Below are positions 35,096 to 43,788 of a stretch of 64,000 bases of DNA, piece by piece (position 1 is the first letter of the stretch; each line of letters begins with the position of its first letter). The notes beneath the pieces are model-generated. The model saw only the letters and a list, made by a program, of their open reading frames with translations. It had not been told where the DNA came from and did no database searches. The position numbers were made by a program, and so were the translations under genes. Source of the DNA: Bacillus sp. UNC41MFS5 (GTDB taxonomy: Bacteria; Bacillota; Bacilli; Bacillales_B; DSM-18226); contig NZ_KK366017.1 in the NCBI RefSeq assembly GCF_000686805.1, positions 310,001-374,000 on the forward strand. Direction: 5' to 3'.

Positions 35096-36285
35096 GTTTT
35101 ATGGAAAATCTTATGATGGCTCTAAGTTCACTAAAAGCCCACAAGATGCGGAGTATTCTAACGATGCTTGGGATTATTATTGGGGTGGGTGCTGTTATCA
35201 TTGTCGTGGCTATCGGACAGGGCGGGGAAGCGATGCTGAAATCACAAATTACCGGTCCAGGGAATACGATTGAGTTATTTTATCAGCCTTCCGATGAAGA
35301 AATACGCGCGAACCCTAATATATTTCAGCAAGCCCCGTTCAAACAAGAGGATATCAGAGCGCTGGACCAAATTTCAGAAATTAAAAGTGTCGTGGCATCA
35401 AGCACCAAATTGTCTTCTGTTAAATTTCAAAAGGATACTGTGGATGCCTCTTCGACTGGAATTAATCAGGCCTATATAAAATTAAATGAGTTGGAAGTTG
35501 CTAAGGGAAGGAATTTTTCAGCCTCTGATTTTCTTGGCGGCCGCCGTGCAGCACTAGTCAGTAATAAATTGCAAGAGGAACTATTTAAAGGGGAAAATCC
35601 AGTTGGTAAGGTTGTTATGGTTGCCAATCAACCGATTGAAATCATTGGGGTTTTAGAGAAACCAACTGGACTTCTATCATTCGGGTCAATGGAGGTATAT
35701 CTGCCTTTCCAAACGTGGAAAACCATCTACGGAAGCAGTGATTTTACCCAAGTAACTCTGCAAGCAGCGTCAGCTGAACAACTGCAGGTAGCTGGTAAAA
35801 AGGCTGCTAAGTTGCTAAATAATCTGCATAATACTGAAAAATCCTACCAAGTTATCAATATGGAAGAAATCGCTCAAGGGGTAGGACAAATTACAAAAAT
35901 CATGACATTAATTATCGGGAGTATAGCAGGAATCTCATTATTTGTTGGTGGAATTGGTGTCATGAATATCATGCTCGTATCCGTGACCGAAAGAACAAGG
36001 GAAATCGGGATTCGTATGGCGTTAGGCGCTACACGAGGCCAGGTGCTGACTCAATTTTTAATTGAATCGATGACACTGACCTTCATAGGCGGTATACTCG
36101 GGATTTTGCTTGGCTGGGGAACATCGACAGTGGTCAGTTTTTTTGCCGGTTGGCCATCCTTAGTGTCTTGGCAAGTGGTCTTAGGCGGAGTATTGTTTTC
36201 GATGGTTATTGGTGTAGTCTTTGGACTTCTTCCAGCAAATAAGGCTTCTAAACTTGACCCGATAGATTCCCTGAGATATGAATAA
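35092..36285 (+). CDS. yknZ: YknZ-like MacB-type ABC transporter permease
   Basis: A 397-residue permease of the FtsX/MacB fold. One N-terminal helix (MRSILTMLGIIIGVGAVIIVV), a large extracellular domain with the MacB core fold (about 45-260), and three C-terminal helices, with the family motif MLVSVTERTREIGIRMALGATRGQVLTQFLIES. With YknX and YknY it forms a mechanotransmission-type exporter; the cargo is likely a peptide toxin, as in B. subtilis. Confidence 0.92.
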   Translation: MSFMENLMMALSSLKAHKMRSILTMLGIIIGVGAVIIVVAIGQGGEAMLKSQITGPGNTIELFYQPSDEEIRANPNIFQQAPFKQEDIRALDQISEIKSVVASSTKLSSVKFQKDTVDASSTGINQAYIKLNELEVAKGRNFSASDFLGGRRAALVSNKLQEELFKGENPVGKVVMVANQPIEIIGVLEKPTGLLSFGSMEVYLPFQTWKTIYGSSDFTQVTLQAASAEQLQVAGKKAAKLLNNLHNTEKSYQVINMEEIAQGVGQITKIMTLIIGSIAGISLFVGGIGVMNIMLVSVTERTREIGIRMALGATRGQVLTQFLIESMTLTFIGGILGILLGWGTSTVVSFFAGWPSLVSWQVVLGGVLFSMVIGVVFGLLPANKASKLDPIDSLRYE

Positions 36286-36311
36286 GGAAAGATTAGAAAA
36301 CTAGATCAAGG

Positions 36312-36337
36312 GTCTACACGAAGGTGTAGGCTTTTTC
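36312..36337 (+). terminator. Terminator of yknWXYZ
   Basis: Stem GTCTACAC / GTGTAGGC with loop GAAG and TTTTTC after it. Confidence 0.75.
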
Positions 36338-36461
36338 CTGTTATTGCCGTATAGTTATCTGTTTGCAGATTATGGGTAATGTGATAATATAATTACAGGA
36401 ATATTCAGATAATTATTTGTGAAAAGTTTGAATTAGAATAATAGTAATTGAAGGAGTCGAG

Positions 36462-37634
36462 ATGAGCATGGAGAGACTAAGTGTAGAGAGCAAAGGTTAT
36501 TTTGGAGAGTTTGGCGGAAGTTTTGTTCCCGAGGATTTGCAAGTGGTAATGAACGAATTAGAAGAGCAATTTAATCGTTATAAGGATGACCCTGAATTTA
36601 TAGCGGAATTCAAATACTACTTAAAAGAATATGTAGGCAGGGAGAATCCATTAACGTTTGCAGAAAATTTAACCAAACAAAATCAAGGGGCAAAAATATA
36701 TCTGAAACGAGAAGATTTAAACCATACGGGCGCACACAAAATTAATAATGCCATTGGCCAGATTCTTTTAGCAAAACGAATGGGTGCCAAGCGAATTATC
36801 GCTGAAACGGGAGCAGGACAGCATGGTGTGGCCACAGCAACCGCATGTGCCATGTTTGGGATGGAATGCATTATTTATATGGGTAAACTAGATACGGAAC
36901 GCCAAGCGCTCAATGTCTTCCGAATGGAATTATTAGGTGCGAAAGTTGTCCCTGTTGATAAAGGCCAGGGGCGTTTAAAGGATGCTGTAGATGAAGCTTT
37001 GGGTGATTTGGTGCAAAACTATAAAAATACCTTTTATTTATTAGGGTCTGCCGTAGGACCACATCCTTATCCGACAATGGTCAAGCACTTCCAGGCAATT
37101 ATCAGCGAGGAATCGAAACAGCAGATCATTGAAAAGGAAGGAAAGCTTCCAACAGCGGTGATTGCGTGTGCTGGAGGTGGCAGCAATGCCATTGGTGCTT
37201 TTGCCCATTATATTGACGAAAAAGGCGTGCGCTTAATTGGGGTCGAACCAGCTGAGGCACCAACTTTGACGGAAGGAATTCCAGCGGTGATTCATGGCTT
37301 TAAATGTTTAACATTACTTGATGAAAACGGAGAGCCAAAACCAACGTACTCGATTGCTGCAGGGCTGGATTATCCAGGTGTTGGTCCTGAGCACAGCCAT
37401 TTGAAAACTAGTGGGCGAGCAGAGTATGTTACAGTGACTGGGCAAGAAGCCCTAGAGGCATTTTTATTGTTAAGCAAGACGGAAGGAATAATCCCAGCGT
37501 TAGAAAGTTCTCATGCCGTCGCATATGCTATTAAGCTTGCGAAAGAATTATCTAACGAAGATGTACTAATTGTTAACTTATCAGGACGCGGTGATAAGGA
37601 TGTTGAGCAAGTATTTAAGATGTTGAAAAAATAA
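36462..37634 (+). CDS. trpB: Stand-alone tryptophan synthase beta chain
   Basis: A 390-residue PLP enzyme that condenses indole and serine to tryptophan. The PLP Lys lies in [16 protein letters not shown]; the phosphate-binding loop is [24 protein letters not shown] and the catalytic Glu in [11 protein letters not shown] are present, all of the TrpB1 type. AAGGAG precedes ATG 36462 by 5 bases; ATG 36468 is possible. No other trp gene is near, and terminators flank it, so it works outside the trp operon, either as an additional indole-salvage enzyme or as the only copy. Confidence 0.93.
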   Translation: MSMERLSVESKGYFGEFGGSFVPEDLQVVMNELEEQFNRYKDDPEFIAEFKYYLKEYVGRENPLTFAENLTKQNQGAKIYLKREDLNHTGAHKINNAIGQILLAKRMGAKRIIAETGAGQHGVATATACAMFGMECIIYMGKLDTERQALNVFRMELLGAKVVPVDKGQGRLKDAVDEALGDLVQNYKNTFYLLGSAVGPHPYPTMVKHFQAIISEESKQQIIEKEGKLPTAVIACAGGGSNAIGAFAHYIDEKGVRLIGVEPAEAPTLTEGIPAVIHGFKCLTLLDENGEPKPTYSIAAGLDYPGVGPEHSHLKTSGRAEYVTVTGQEALEAFLLLSKTEGIIPALESSHAVAYAIKLAKELSNEDVLIVNLSGRGDKDVEQVFKMLKK

Positions 37635-37644
37635 TAAAATTGAT

Positions 37645-37683
37645 AAGGACAAGTCGATAAATGGCTCGTCCTTTTGTGTTTTT
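37645..37683 (+). terminator. Terminator of trpB
   Basis: Stem AAGGACAAG / CTCGTCCTT (one mismatch) with T-run TTGTGTTTTTT. Confidence 0.6.
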
Positions 37684-37720
37684 TCGAGGGGGAAGCAGTC
37701 CTTTACTTCACAGGCGTAAT

Positions 37721-37733
37721 GGTGCCTGACACC
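37721..37733. repeat. Dispersed inverted repeat, copy 3 (GGTGCCTGACACC)
   Basis: Between the trpB terminator and a second hairpin; flanked by T and A. Confidence 0.85.
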
Positions 37734-37737
37734 ATGT

Positions 37738-37785
37738 AAAGAGCCGCTCGTATAAATTATCAATTTGTACGAGTGGCTCTTTTTA
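37738..37785 (+). terminator. Second hairpin terminator after trpB
   Basis: Stem AAAGAGCCGCTCGTA / TACGAGTGGCTCTTT (one G-T pair) with a 16-base loop, then TTAG. Confidence 0.75.
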
Positions 37786-37876
37786 GTATCGGGGGTTTAG
37801 AGAATGTTTCTCGGGTTAATTGAATATATTTTAAACACAAACAATCTATGGAATTTAGCTTAAAAAGGGGACATGT

Positions 37877-38497
37877 ATGATAAGGAGCAAAATGAACTTT
37901 TATATTGACTTAAGCAGAGCAGGGGCAAGTTCTTTTTATAAACGGCTATTATTTATTTTTTTGGGTGCTACACTTGTGTCCTTATCCTTACAATTATTTT
38001 TGGTAGAAAATCATGTGATTGATGGAGGAATCATTGGCATAAGTATCCTACTTGCTCATATTACAAAAGAAGAAATAGGGTTGTTTTTGTTGGTATTAAA
38101 CACCCCTTTTTTCCTCCTTGCATATCGGTTTCTGGGAAGAAGGTTTCTTTTGCTCAGCTTATTTGCCATCCTCATTCTTTCGTTTGAAACCTCTATATTC
38201 GATTCACTTCCAGTCCTCACCACCAATCCACTTCTAGTAATTGTCCTTGGCGGAATAAGTTTAGGACTGGGTGTCGGCATAACGATTCGATTCGGTGGAT
38301 GTTTTGATGGAACAGAAGTGATAGCTATCTTATTTAGTAAACATTCTCCTTTTTCGATTGGACAAATTATCTTGTTATTTAATGTATTCATTTTCGGTAG
38401 TTCCATTTTCATCTTTGGGTTAAGTGAGGCCATTTACTCTTTAGCAACCTTTCTTATAGCCTATCGAACGATTGATCTCTCTATTCAGATCCAGTAA
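37877..38497 (+). CDS. Short YitT-family (DUF161) membrane protein, C-terminal domain missing
   Basis: A 206-residue membrane protein with the YitT/DUF161 core: VDGGIIGISILL-type motif (VENHVIDGGIIGISILLAH), FLGRRFLLLSLFAI, GGCFDGTEVIAILFSK. Usual family members have about 280 residues and end in a cytosolic DUF2179 domain; this one stops after the last helix (YRTIDLSIQIQ). It is either a genuine short form or a truncation. The DNA behind it is a pseudogene remnant, which favours a deletion. Start ATG 37877; ATG 37892 with AAGGAG is an alternative. Confidence 0.78.
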   Translation: MIRSKMNFYIDLSRAGASSFYKRLLFIFLGATLVSLSLQLFLVENHVIDGGIIGISILLAHITKEEIGLFLLVLNTPFFLLAYRFLGRRFLLLSLFAILILSFETSIFDSLPVLTTNPLLVIVLGGISLGLGVGITIRFGGCFDGTEVIAILFSKHSPFSIGQIILLFNVFIFGSSIFIFGLSEAIYSLATFLIAYRTIDLSIQIQ

Positions 38498-38528
38498 TAT
38501 GCACTTTCTGCTAGTTGGCTGACTTTCT

Positions 38529-38681
38529 ATAGAAGAAGTCATTCACTTTGCGAAGGATAACCTTGCACCTTACTAGGAGCCAAAAGAAGTTGAAATCCTT
38601 GCTGAATTACCAAAATCATCTGTAGGGAAATTGCTTAGAAGAGTACTTCGAGATAAAGAGATTGCTAAGGTAAAAGCTTAA
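38529..38681 (+). pseudogene. Remnant of acyl-CoA synthetase (AMP-binding enzyme C-terminus)
   Basis: In one frame the DNA reads IEEVIHFAKDNLAPY, a TAG stop at 38574-38576, then EPKEVEILAELPKSSVGKLLRRVLRDKEIAKVKA and a terminal TAA. This is the end of the C-terminal domain of acyl-CoA ligases; the catalytic Lys is in PKSSVGKLLRR. The start and most of the gene are gone and an in-frame stop is present. Confidence 0.8.
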
Positions 38682-38708
38682 AGTAGGCAGCATGTCTTAT
38701 TTTATGAA

Positions 38709-38743
38709 AAATGCCCATTCAGTTAGTGAATGGGCATTTTTTT
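38709..38743. terminator. Bidirectional terminator
   Basis: Stem AATGCCCATTCA / TGAATGGGCATT with loop GTTAG, A-rich left and TTTTTT right. It serves the minus-strand hydrolase gene and ends the remnant. Confidence 0.85.
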
Positions 38744-38749
38744 TAATCA

Positions 38750-39553
38750 TTATTGATTTTCTAAAAATTCTACTACTCTTTCATTTACTAAGTCATTTGC
38801 CTCGGTTACATAAATGTGGCCAGCACCTTTAATTGTCAAAAATTCAGCATTCGGAATTTTCTCTGCTAAGGTTACCCCATTTTGATAGGGAACCAATTTA
38901 TCTTCATCTCCATGAATAACCAAGACAGGACATTTGATTTGGTCAATCTCGTTGGAGGTATCGTGAGCTAAGCAGGCTTGAAGCTGAAGAATATAGGCGT
39001 AAGGGAGAACAGGTATCTCTATTCTTCTTTGTATGTCCTCAGCTACTAATTCCCGTTGGTTTTCTATAAATGATTGACTGTATAGGATTGGAGCGGTAGC
39101 CCAAGCCATTTCTTCGGGTGTTGCAACAGCAGAACCCCTTGAAAGCATCAGCATTGAGACTTCTGCACTAGGTTGGACATGAGTCACGCCCCCAGAGGTT
39201 GTACAACCTAAGACAAGAGAACGGACCCTTGAAGGATACAATAGTGCTAATCTTTGGGCAATCATCCCACCCATAGAAATGCCATAGATGTGGGCTGATT
39301 CTACTCCGGCAGCATCCAAGACGCATATAGCATCTTCAGCCATTTTCTCGATTGAAAAGGGGGAATTTGGTTTGTCACTAAGACCTGTCCCGCGATTATC
39401 AAAAATAATTACTTTAAAGTGCTCACTGAGAGCAGGGAGAGTCCTGAACCAAGATTTAGAATTTAGTGATAACCCCATTATTAAAAGCAATGGTTCACCC
39501 TCTCCGTGAACCTCATAATAAAGATTGATACCATTCCCAGTAGCTATTGGCAT
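38750..39553 (-). CDS. Alpha/beta hydrolase
   Basis: A 267-residue cytosolic hydrolase. Nucleophile elbow GISMGG, oxyanion segment LLLIMGLSLNSKSWF, FDNRGTGLSDKP, acid in VIHGDEDKLVPY and His in IKGAGHIYVTEAND. The substrate cannot be read; the family includes 3-oxoadipate enol-lactonase and haloperoxidase-like enzymes. AGGAGG lies before the ATG. It is convergent with the acyl-CoA synthetase remnant. Confidence 0.85.
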   Translation of the reverse strand: MPIATGNGINLYYEVHGEGEPLLLIMGLSLNSKSWFRTLPALSEHFKVIIFDNRGTGLSDKPNSPFSIEKMAEDAICVLDAAGVESAHIYGISMGGMIAQRLALLYPSRVRSLVLGCTTSGGVTHVQPSAEVSMLMLSRGSAVATPEEMAWATAPILYSQSFIENQRELVAEDIQRRIEIPVLPYAYILQLQACLAHDTSNEIDQIKCPVLVIHGDEDKLVPYQNGVTLAEKIPNAEFLTIKGAGHIYVTEANDLVNERVVEFLENQ

Positions 39554-39635
39554 TAATTCAATCCTCCTTTTTTAAAAGTAACGGTAAATTATATGATAAT
39601 TTAACTAAGGAAAGAACATGGAAGAAGGGAGGAAA

Positions 39636-39846
39636 AATCCGGTACTAGCTGGGGAGTACCTGCTCTAGACATGTCTGAAGATAAATGGGACAAGGTAATG
39701 GATATCAACTTAAAAGCGGTTTTCCAATTTTTACTGGCTGTTGGAAAAATTATGGTCCAGCACTATTTTTAGCCTCAAATGCTTCTAACTATGTTTATGG
39801 CCATGTACTAGTTGTTGACGGCTGGACAACTGCCAGTGTACAGTGA
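39636..39846 (+). pseudogene. Remnant of a short-chain dehydrogenase/reductase
   Basis: Pieces of an SDR are visible in two frames: G-TSWG-VPALDMSEDKWDKVMDINLKAVFQF, then, after an internal deletion and shift, GPALFLASNASNYVYGHVLVVDGWTTASVQ and TGA 39844-39846. The catalytic Tyr-x3-Lys part is missing. The C-terminus resembles the gluconate 5-dehydrogenase/KduD type more than PhaB. It lies right before the PHA gene cluster. Confidence 0.7.
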
Positions 39847-39891
39847 AATAAGTAGATACTGACACTGACTAGTTAATTAAGAGGGATGTAC

Positions 39892-40359
39892 ATGGAGTCC
39901 ACACATCAAGATAGAGATTCGTTTTATAAAAAAATAGAAACAGAAATGAATAAGAGAATCCATGCCTGCACAAATAATAGAAAATTCACCATTGCATTTG
40001 GAAATGCTATGGAAGCACATGTGAAGCAGTTAAAAATTCGCAAAAGATTAATAACCAGAAGGTTAAATCAGCTTGGCCTGGCAAATAAAGATGAAATAAG
40101 TGCTATTTCTGTAAGAATCGTAGATTATGAGGAAAAGTTAGATCTTTTAGATGAATCCATTTATTGGATGAACAAAAGACAGAAAGAGAATCGGAACAAG
40201 CTAAAAATGATTCGTGAATCATGGGGAGCCTTGCAAGCCATTTTGGAAAAGGAAGCAGGGGAAATCCACACTTGTAAACTAAAAAGCTTGGAAGAAGAGT
40301 TAATAGAGTTAAAACAATTATTTGAATTGAATTTGGAGGAGAATAAACATGACGAATAA
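39892..40359 (+). CDS. PHA-cluster coiled-coil protein
   Basis: A 155-residue highly charged, mainly helical protein with long heptad-like stretches (VDYEEKLDLLDESIYWMNKRQKENRNKLKMIRESWGALQ) and a Leu/Glu-rich end. I do not recognise a family with certainty; position at the head of phaR-phaC suggests a granule-associated protein of the PhaQ or phasin type, but a regulator is also possible. ATG 39892 follows GAGGG by 6 bases. It overlaps the next gene by 11 bases. Confidence 0.6.
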   Translation: MESTHQDRDSFYKKIETEMNKRIHACTNNRKFTIAFGNAMEAHVKQLKIRKRLITRRLNQLGLANKDEISAISVRIVDYEEKLDLLDESIYWMNKRQKENRNKLKMIRESWGALQAILEKEAGEIHTCKLKSLEEELIELKQLFELNLEENKHDE

Positions 40360-40972
40360 AACTAAAAAAGTATTAGAATTAGAAAATCAAGAAGTAGAGG
40401 TTGACGAGGAACAAGATGCTTCAAGCTTAGATCTTCTTTGGAAGTTAGGATTTAAAGAATTAGATGCTTGGGAAGATTGCTTAAATAAACGAGATACACT
40501 TTTTTGGGAAGCATTCAAGAACTACGTGGAAAAGCTTAAACAGAATCAGGAAAATGCCCTCACCATTTCTGCGCAATTTGGGTTGGAACTGAAAGAGTGG
40601 GAGAAGGCAGCGCGCGAAGAATTACTTATGACAACTACTCCACTACAGCAGTTCTTTCCTGTGAAATCATATGAAGAAATTAACAAAGTTGTTGAGGACA
40701 TTCAAAATAAAACAGCTCATTTATTATTAACCCCAACTCAAGCATTAATAACAGGACAATTAGATGCCTTAGATAAATATGTAGAAACCGTTGAACAGTA
40801 TATCGCTTATCGAAAAAATGGCAGAGAAAAATATATTGAGAGTGTTAAGCAAACAAGCAATGTTTTATATGAAAATCAAAAAGTATTTGTAAATATGTTT
40901 GCTAAGCAAGTAAAATCTGCGATTATGCCATTTCAAAATTATATGAAGAACGTCAACGAGCAATCTAAATAA
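40349..40972 (+). CDS. Putative phasin-like PHA granule protein
   Basis: A 207-residue helical, amphipathic protein: acidic N-terminus (LENQEVEVDEEQDASSLDLLWK), then repeated helices with aromatic residues (FWEAFKNYVEKLKQNQENALTIS). No membrane helix or enzyme motif. This composition fits phasins that coat polyhydroxyalkanoate granules. GGAGGAG precedes ATG 40349. It is 22 bases upstream of phaR in the same operon. Confidence 0.65.
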   Translation: MTNKTKKVLELENQEVEVDEEQDASSLDLLWKLGFKELDAWEDCLNKRDTLFWEAFKNYVEKLKQNQENALTISAQFGLELKEWEKAAREELLMTTTPLQQFFPVKSYEEINKVVEDIQNKTAHLLLTPTQALITGQLDALDKYVETVEQYIAYRKNGREKYIESVKQTSNVLYENQKVFVNMFAKQVKSAIMPFQNYMKNVNEQSK

Positions 40973-40994
40973 TGAAAATATAGGAGTGGAAGTA

Positions 40995-41561
40995 ATGTCG
41001 GATAAAGAAACTTACGATCCATTTGAATCTTTTTATAAGCTTAGTCTTTTATGGGAAAAATATATAAATGACTTTATCTATCATTGGACGGATAACAAGG
41101 ATTTCATAAAAATGTCTAATACCGGAACGGAAATTAATTCTCGCTATCTTGAGGCACTCAAAAAGAATCAGGAAACACTTGCGAGTGTATTAAATCTACC
41201 AACGAAAAATGATATTGCTAACGTTGTAACCTTAACGGTCCAAGCCGAGGAAAAAATTGAGGCTCTTGAGGGACAAATCTGGGGTTTGCAGGATTCCATG
41301 AAGTCACAAACGAGAGAAATCGAGAGCGTTGTGGAAATTTCAAAAGAAATTATTAAATTAACAAAGCAGCTTAAAACAGAGTTAGTAAAAACAAAAAAAG
41401 AGCAAATAGAGACCAAAGAATTAAAGGCCGAACTCCAAGAAATGAAGTTTGAGTTAATGAAATTAACTAACTTTAAAGAAGAGTTTGAGTCATTAAAAGG
41501 TCTTCTTGAAAAGGACAAAGAAGTGGCACCAGACTTAGCCGGATCAGGGACATCGAAATAA
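40995..41561 (+). CDS. phaR: Class IV PHA synthase subunit PhaR
   Basis: A 188-residue subunit that is required with PhaC for polyhydroxyalkanoate polymerisation in Bacillus. The N-terminus (DKETYDPFESFYKLSLLWEKYINDFIYHWTDNKDF) and the central coiled coil (VVTLTVQAEEKIEALEGQIWGLQD) are characteristic. ATG 40995 follows AGGAG by 7 bases; GTG 40986 overlaps the ribosome site. phaC follows 20 bases later without phaB in between. Confidence 0.92.
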   Translation: MSDKETYDPFESFYKLSLLWEKYINDFIYHWTDNKDFIKMSNTGTEINSRYLEALKKNQETLASVLNLPTKNDIANVVTLTVQAEEKIEALEGQIWGLQDSMKSQTREIESVVEISKEIIKLTKQLKTELVKTKKEQIETKELKAELQEMKFELMKLTNFKEEFESLKGLLEKDKEVAPDLAGSGTSK

Positions 41562-41581
41562 AATGAAAGGGAGGGGTGAGC

Positions 41582-42652
41582 TTGGCAACAGAAGCACCGT
41601 TCAAGGGGAGCATTCCAGAATTTGATTTTCAAAAAGAAATGGACCGCTGGGCGAATGTGGTTAAACTTTTATCTGAACCTGAACCCAAGGTTGGTCAGAC
41701 TCCAAGGACGAAAGTATGGAGAAAGAATAAATCAGTTTTATGGCATTACCCTGCCCGACAGAAAAAGTATGAGATTCCATTATTTTTTGTGTATTCGCTT
41801 TTTAATAAACCATACATTTTAGATATTGACCCAAAGAAAAGTGTGATAAAAAACTTAACTGAAATGGGCTATGAAGTGTATTTATTGGATTGGGGTACAC
41901 CAGGCTATGAAGACAAAAAGATTGGTATCGATACTTATGTCGAGAAATATTTAAAAACGGCTGTTAAGAGGGCAATTCGCCATTCTGAAGCGGAGGAAAT
42001 TACACTCTTTGGATATTGTTTAGGCGGTACGATTGCCTCTATCTACGCATCTGTAGCCGAAGAACCAATAAGAAATTTAATCGTAGCTACGGTTCCTATT
42101 GATTTCAGTACGTTTGTGGGGCCAGAAAAATGGGTAGAAGGTCTTGAAAATGGAGATTTTAACATCGATCATTTTCTGGATGTTTATGGGGTTGTTCCCC
42201 CTAAATATGTGGAATTGATGTTTAGAGCTATTGGATCGCCAATCTATTTTACCAATTATACCATGCTCTTAAATAGGGCCCACGATCACCGTTATGTTGA
42301 AAAATGGCGTCGGATGAATAAATGGACACTTGATCAAGTACCTTTTGCTGGGGAGGCCTTTAAACAATTTGTAAATGAATTAGTTAAAGGTAACAAGCTG
42401 GTTAAAGGGGAGTTAATGGTTGGAAATAAACCGGCCGATTTGAAAAATATTCGTGCCAATCTATTCGTAGTCTCAGGGTCTAGAGACAATTTAGTTTTAG
42501 AAGAGCAAAGTAAACCAATTATGGATTTAGTATCGAGTGAAGACAAAACGTATGTTTGTGTTGAATCAGGGCATGTTGGTCTTGCATTAACTGGTTTATT
42601 TGCAGGAATTGTTGATCAATGGGCATCTAGTCGTTCCAATCCTCTTTCTTAA
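41582..42652 (+). CDS. phaC: Class IV poly(3-hydroxyalkanoate) synthase PhaC
   Basis: A 356-residue polymerase that joins 3-hydroxyacyl-CoA monomers. The lipase-like box GYCLGG carries the catalytic Cys; Asp in SGSRDNLVLEEQ and His in VESGHVGLALTG complete the triad. The N-terminal VWRKNKSVLWHYP and VYLLDWGTPGYEDK are typical. TTG 41582 sits 7 bases after GGAGG; GTG 41576 is the alternative. Last gene of the cluster. Confidence 0.95.
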   Translation: MATEAPFKGSIPEFDFQKEMDRWANVVKLLSEPEPKVGQTPRTKVWRKNKSVLWHYPARQKKYEIPLFFVYSLFNKPYILDIDPKKSVIKNLTEMGYEVYLLDWGTPGYEDKKIGIDTYVEKYLKTAVKRAIRHSEAEEITLFGYCLGGTIASIYASVAEEPIRNLIVATVPIDFSTFVGPEKWVEGLENGDFNIDHFLDVYGVVPPKYVELMFRAIGSPIYFTNYTMLLNRAHDHRYVEKWRRMNKWTLDQVPFAGEAFKQFVNELVKGNKLVKGELMVGNKPADLKNIRANLFVVSGSRDNLVLEEQSKPIMDLVSSEDKTYVCVESGHVGLALTGLFAGIVDQWASSRSNPLS

Positions 42653-42690
42653 ATATAGTGTGGGGAAAGGAAAATATATTTTTCAGTAGG

Positions 42691-42740
42691 GCAGGTTAGG
42701 AGAGGAAGGTTGATCCCTCTACTCCTAACTTGCTCTTTTA
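42691..42740. terminator. Bidirectional terminator after phaC
   Basis: Twelve-pair stem GCAGGTTAGGAG / CTCCTAACTTGC (one G-T pair) with inner AGG/CCT. T-run follows on the right and, on the minus strand, after the left arm. It overlaps the 3' end of the downstream convergent gene. Confidence 0.75.
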
Positions 42741-43507
42741 TGTTTGTTTAAAAATGTTCTCAGAACTTTGTTGAATTCATCCTTTGCCTCCAATTTAGCA
42801 ACATGGCCAGTGTTCCTGAAAATGACAAACTCAGAGTGACGAATTTGTTTATGCATTAAGTACTGAATCCAAACAGGAATAACTGAATCGTATTGACCGC
42901 CAATAATTAAGGTTGGCACTTTAATCTGTGGGAGTAAGGTTAAGTTATTTACTTGTAAACAAGCCTCCATGGATTTAAAAAAGAATTTACGGTTTGGTTT
43001 GTAAAATTTGGAGAAGGTCTCGATATTTTCCTTGCTCCATGAATAAAGACAAACCTTCGCAGACCTTTCTGTGACCGCTTCAGGAGATTTATTTTCTCCT
43101 AGGGCTTTCCTGAAATTAATAATAAGCTTTCCGAGTAGCTTTGGAGCATAATGGAAAGTACTCACTAACATCAAAGATTGACACATTCCAGGTGCTTGAC
43201 GATAAATTTCTTGTGCAACCATTCCCCCCATTGATAACCCGCATATGTGTGCACTTTCAATTCCCAGCTCTTTTAATAAATTAATAACATCATAGGCAAA
43301 GTTTTGTATAGATATCTCCCCAGGTGCAGTGTAATCTCCATGTCCCCGTAAATCAGGGATGATTAAGTCATACTGATTCGCAAATTCATACTGATTTGCC
43401 CATCCCTCCTTTACTTCACCTAGACCGTGAATAAAAACTAAAGGCTCACCTGCACCAAGCCGCAAATAAGGAACTCCGGAGTAACTTTTGAATATTTCAC
43501 TCAACAT
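42725..43507 (-). CDS. Alpha/beta hydrolase
   Basis: A 260-residue hydrolase: oxyanion segment LVFIHGLGEVKEGW, DLRGHGDYTAPGE, nucleophile elbow GLSMGG, Asp in IIGGQYDSVIPVW and His in RNTGHVAKLEAKDEF. Substrate unknown; the place beside phaC could suggest a role with hydroxyacyl esters, but nothing in the sequence proves it. AGGAGG before the ATG. The 281 bases between this gene and desK (43508-43788) hold both promoters and no gene. Confidence 0.85.
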   Translation of the reverse strand: MLSEIFKSYSGVPYLRLGAGEPLVFIHGLGEVKEGWANQYEFANQYDLIIPDLRGHGDYTAPGEISIQNFAYDVINLLKELGIESAHICGLSMGGMVAQEIYRQAPGMCQSLMLVSTFHYAPKLLGKLIINFRKALGENKSPEAVTERSAKVCLYSWSKENIETFSKFYKPNRKFFFKSMEACLQVNNLTLLPQIKVPTLIIGGQYDSVIPVWIQYLMHKQIRHSEFVIFRNTGHVAKLEAKDEFNKVLRTFLNKHKRAS

Positions 43508-43788
43508 TCATTCCTCCTAGTTGTATAATAACAACTGTTATTTCCAATATTTGAATGGTGTAAACGGGTATAAAAGTATGATTATTTTATTATATATGTA
43601 ATTGTGGGAAAATATTACATATGGGTGTAAAGCACATATATCAGATTTCCTTGTCTCAATTGAAAACCATGGTCGAGTTTAAAGAGGAGAAAGTTTTTAG
43701 CTAAATTGGTGTTGTATTGGAGTAAAACTAGGCAGTTTTGAGTTATGATAAAAAGAATAAGGATGTTAAGTGAAAATGAGGTTCCCTA

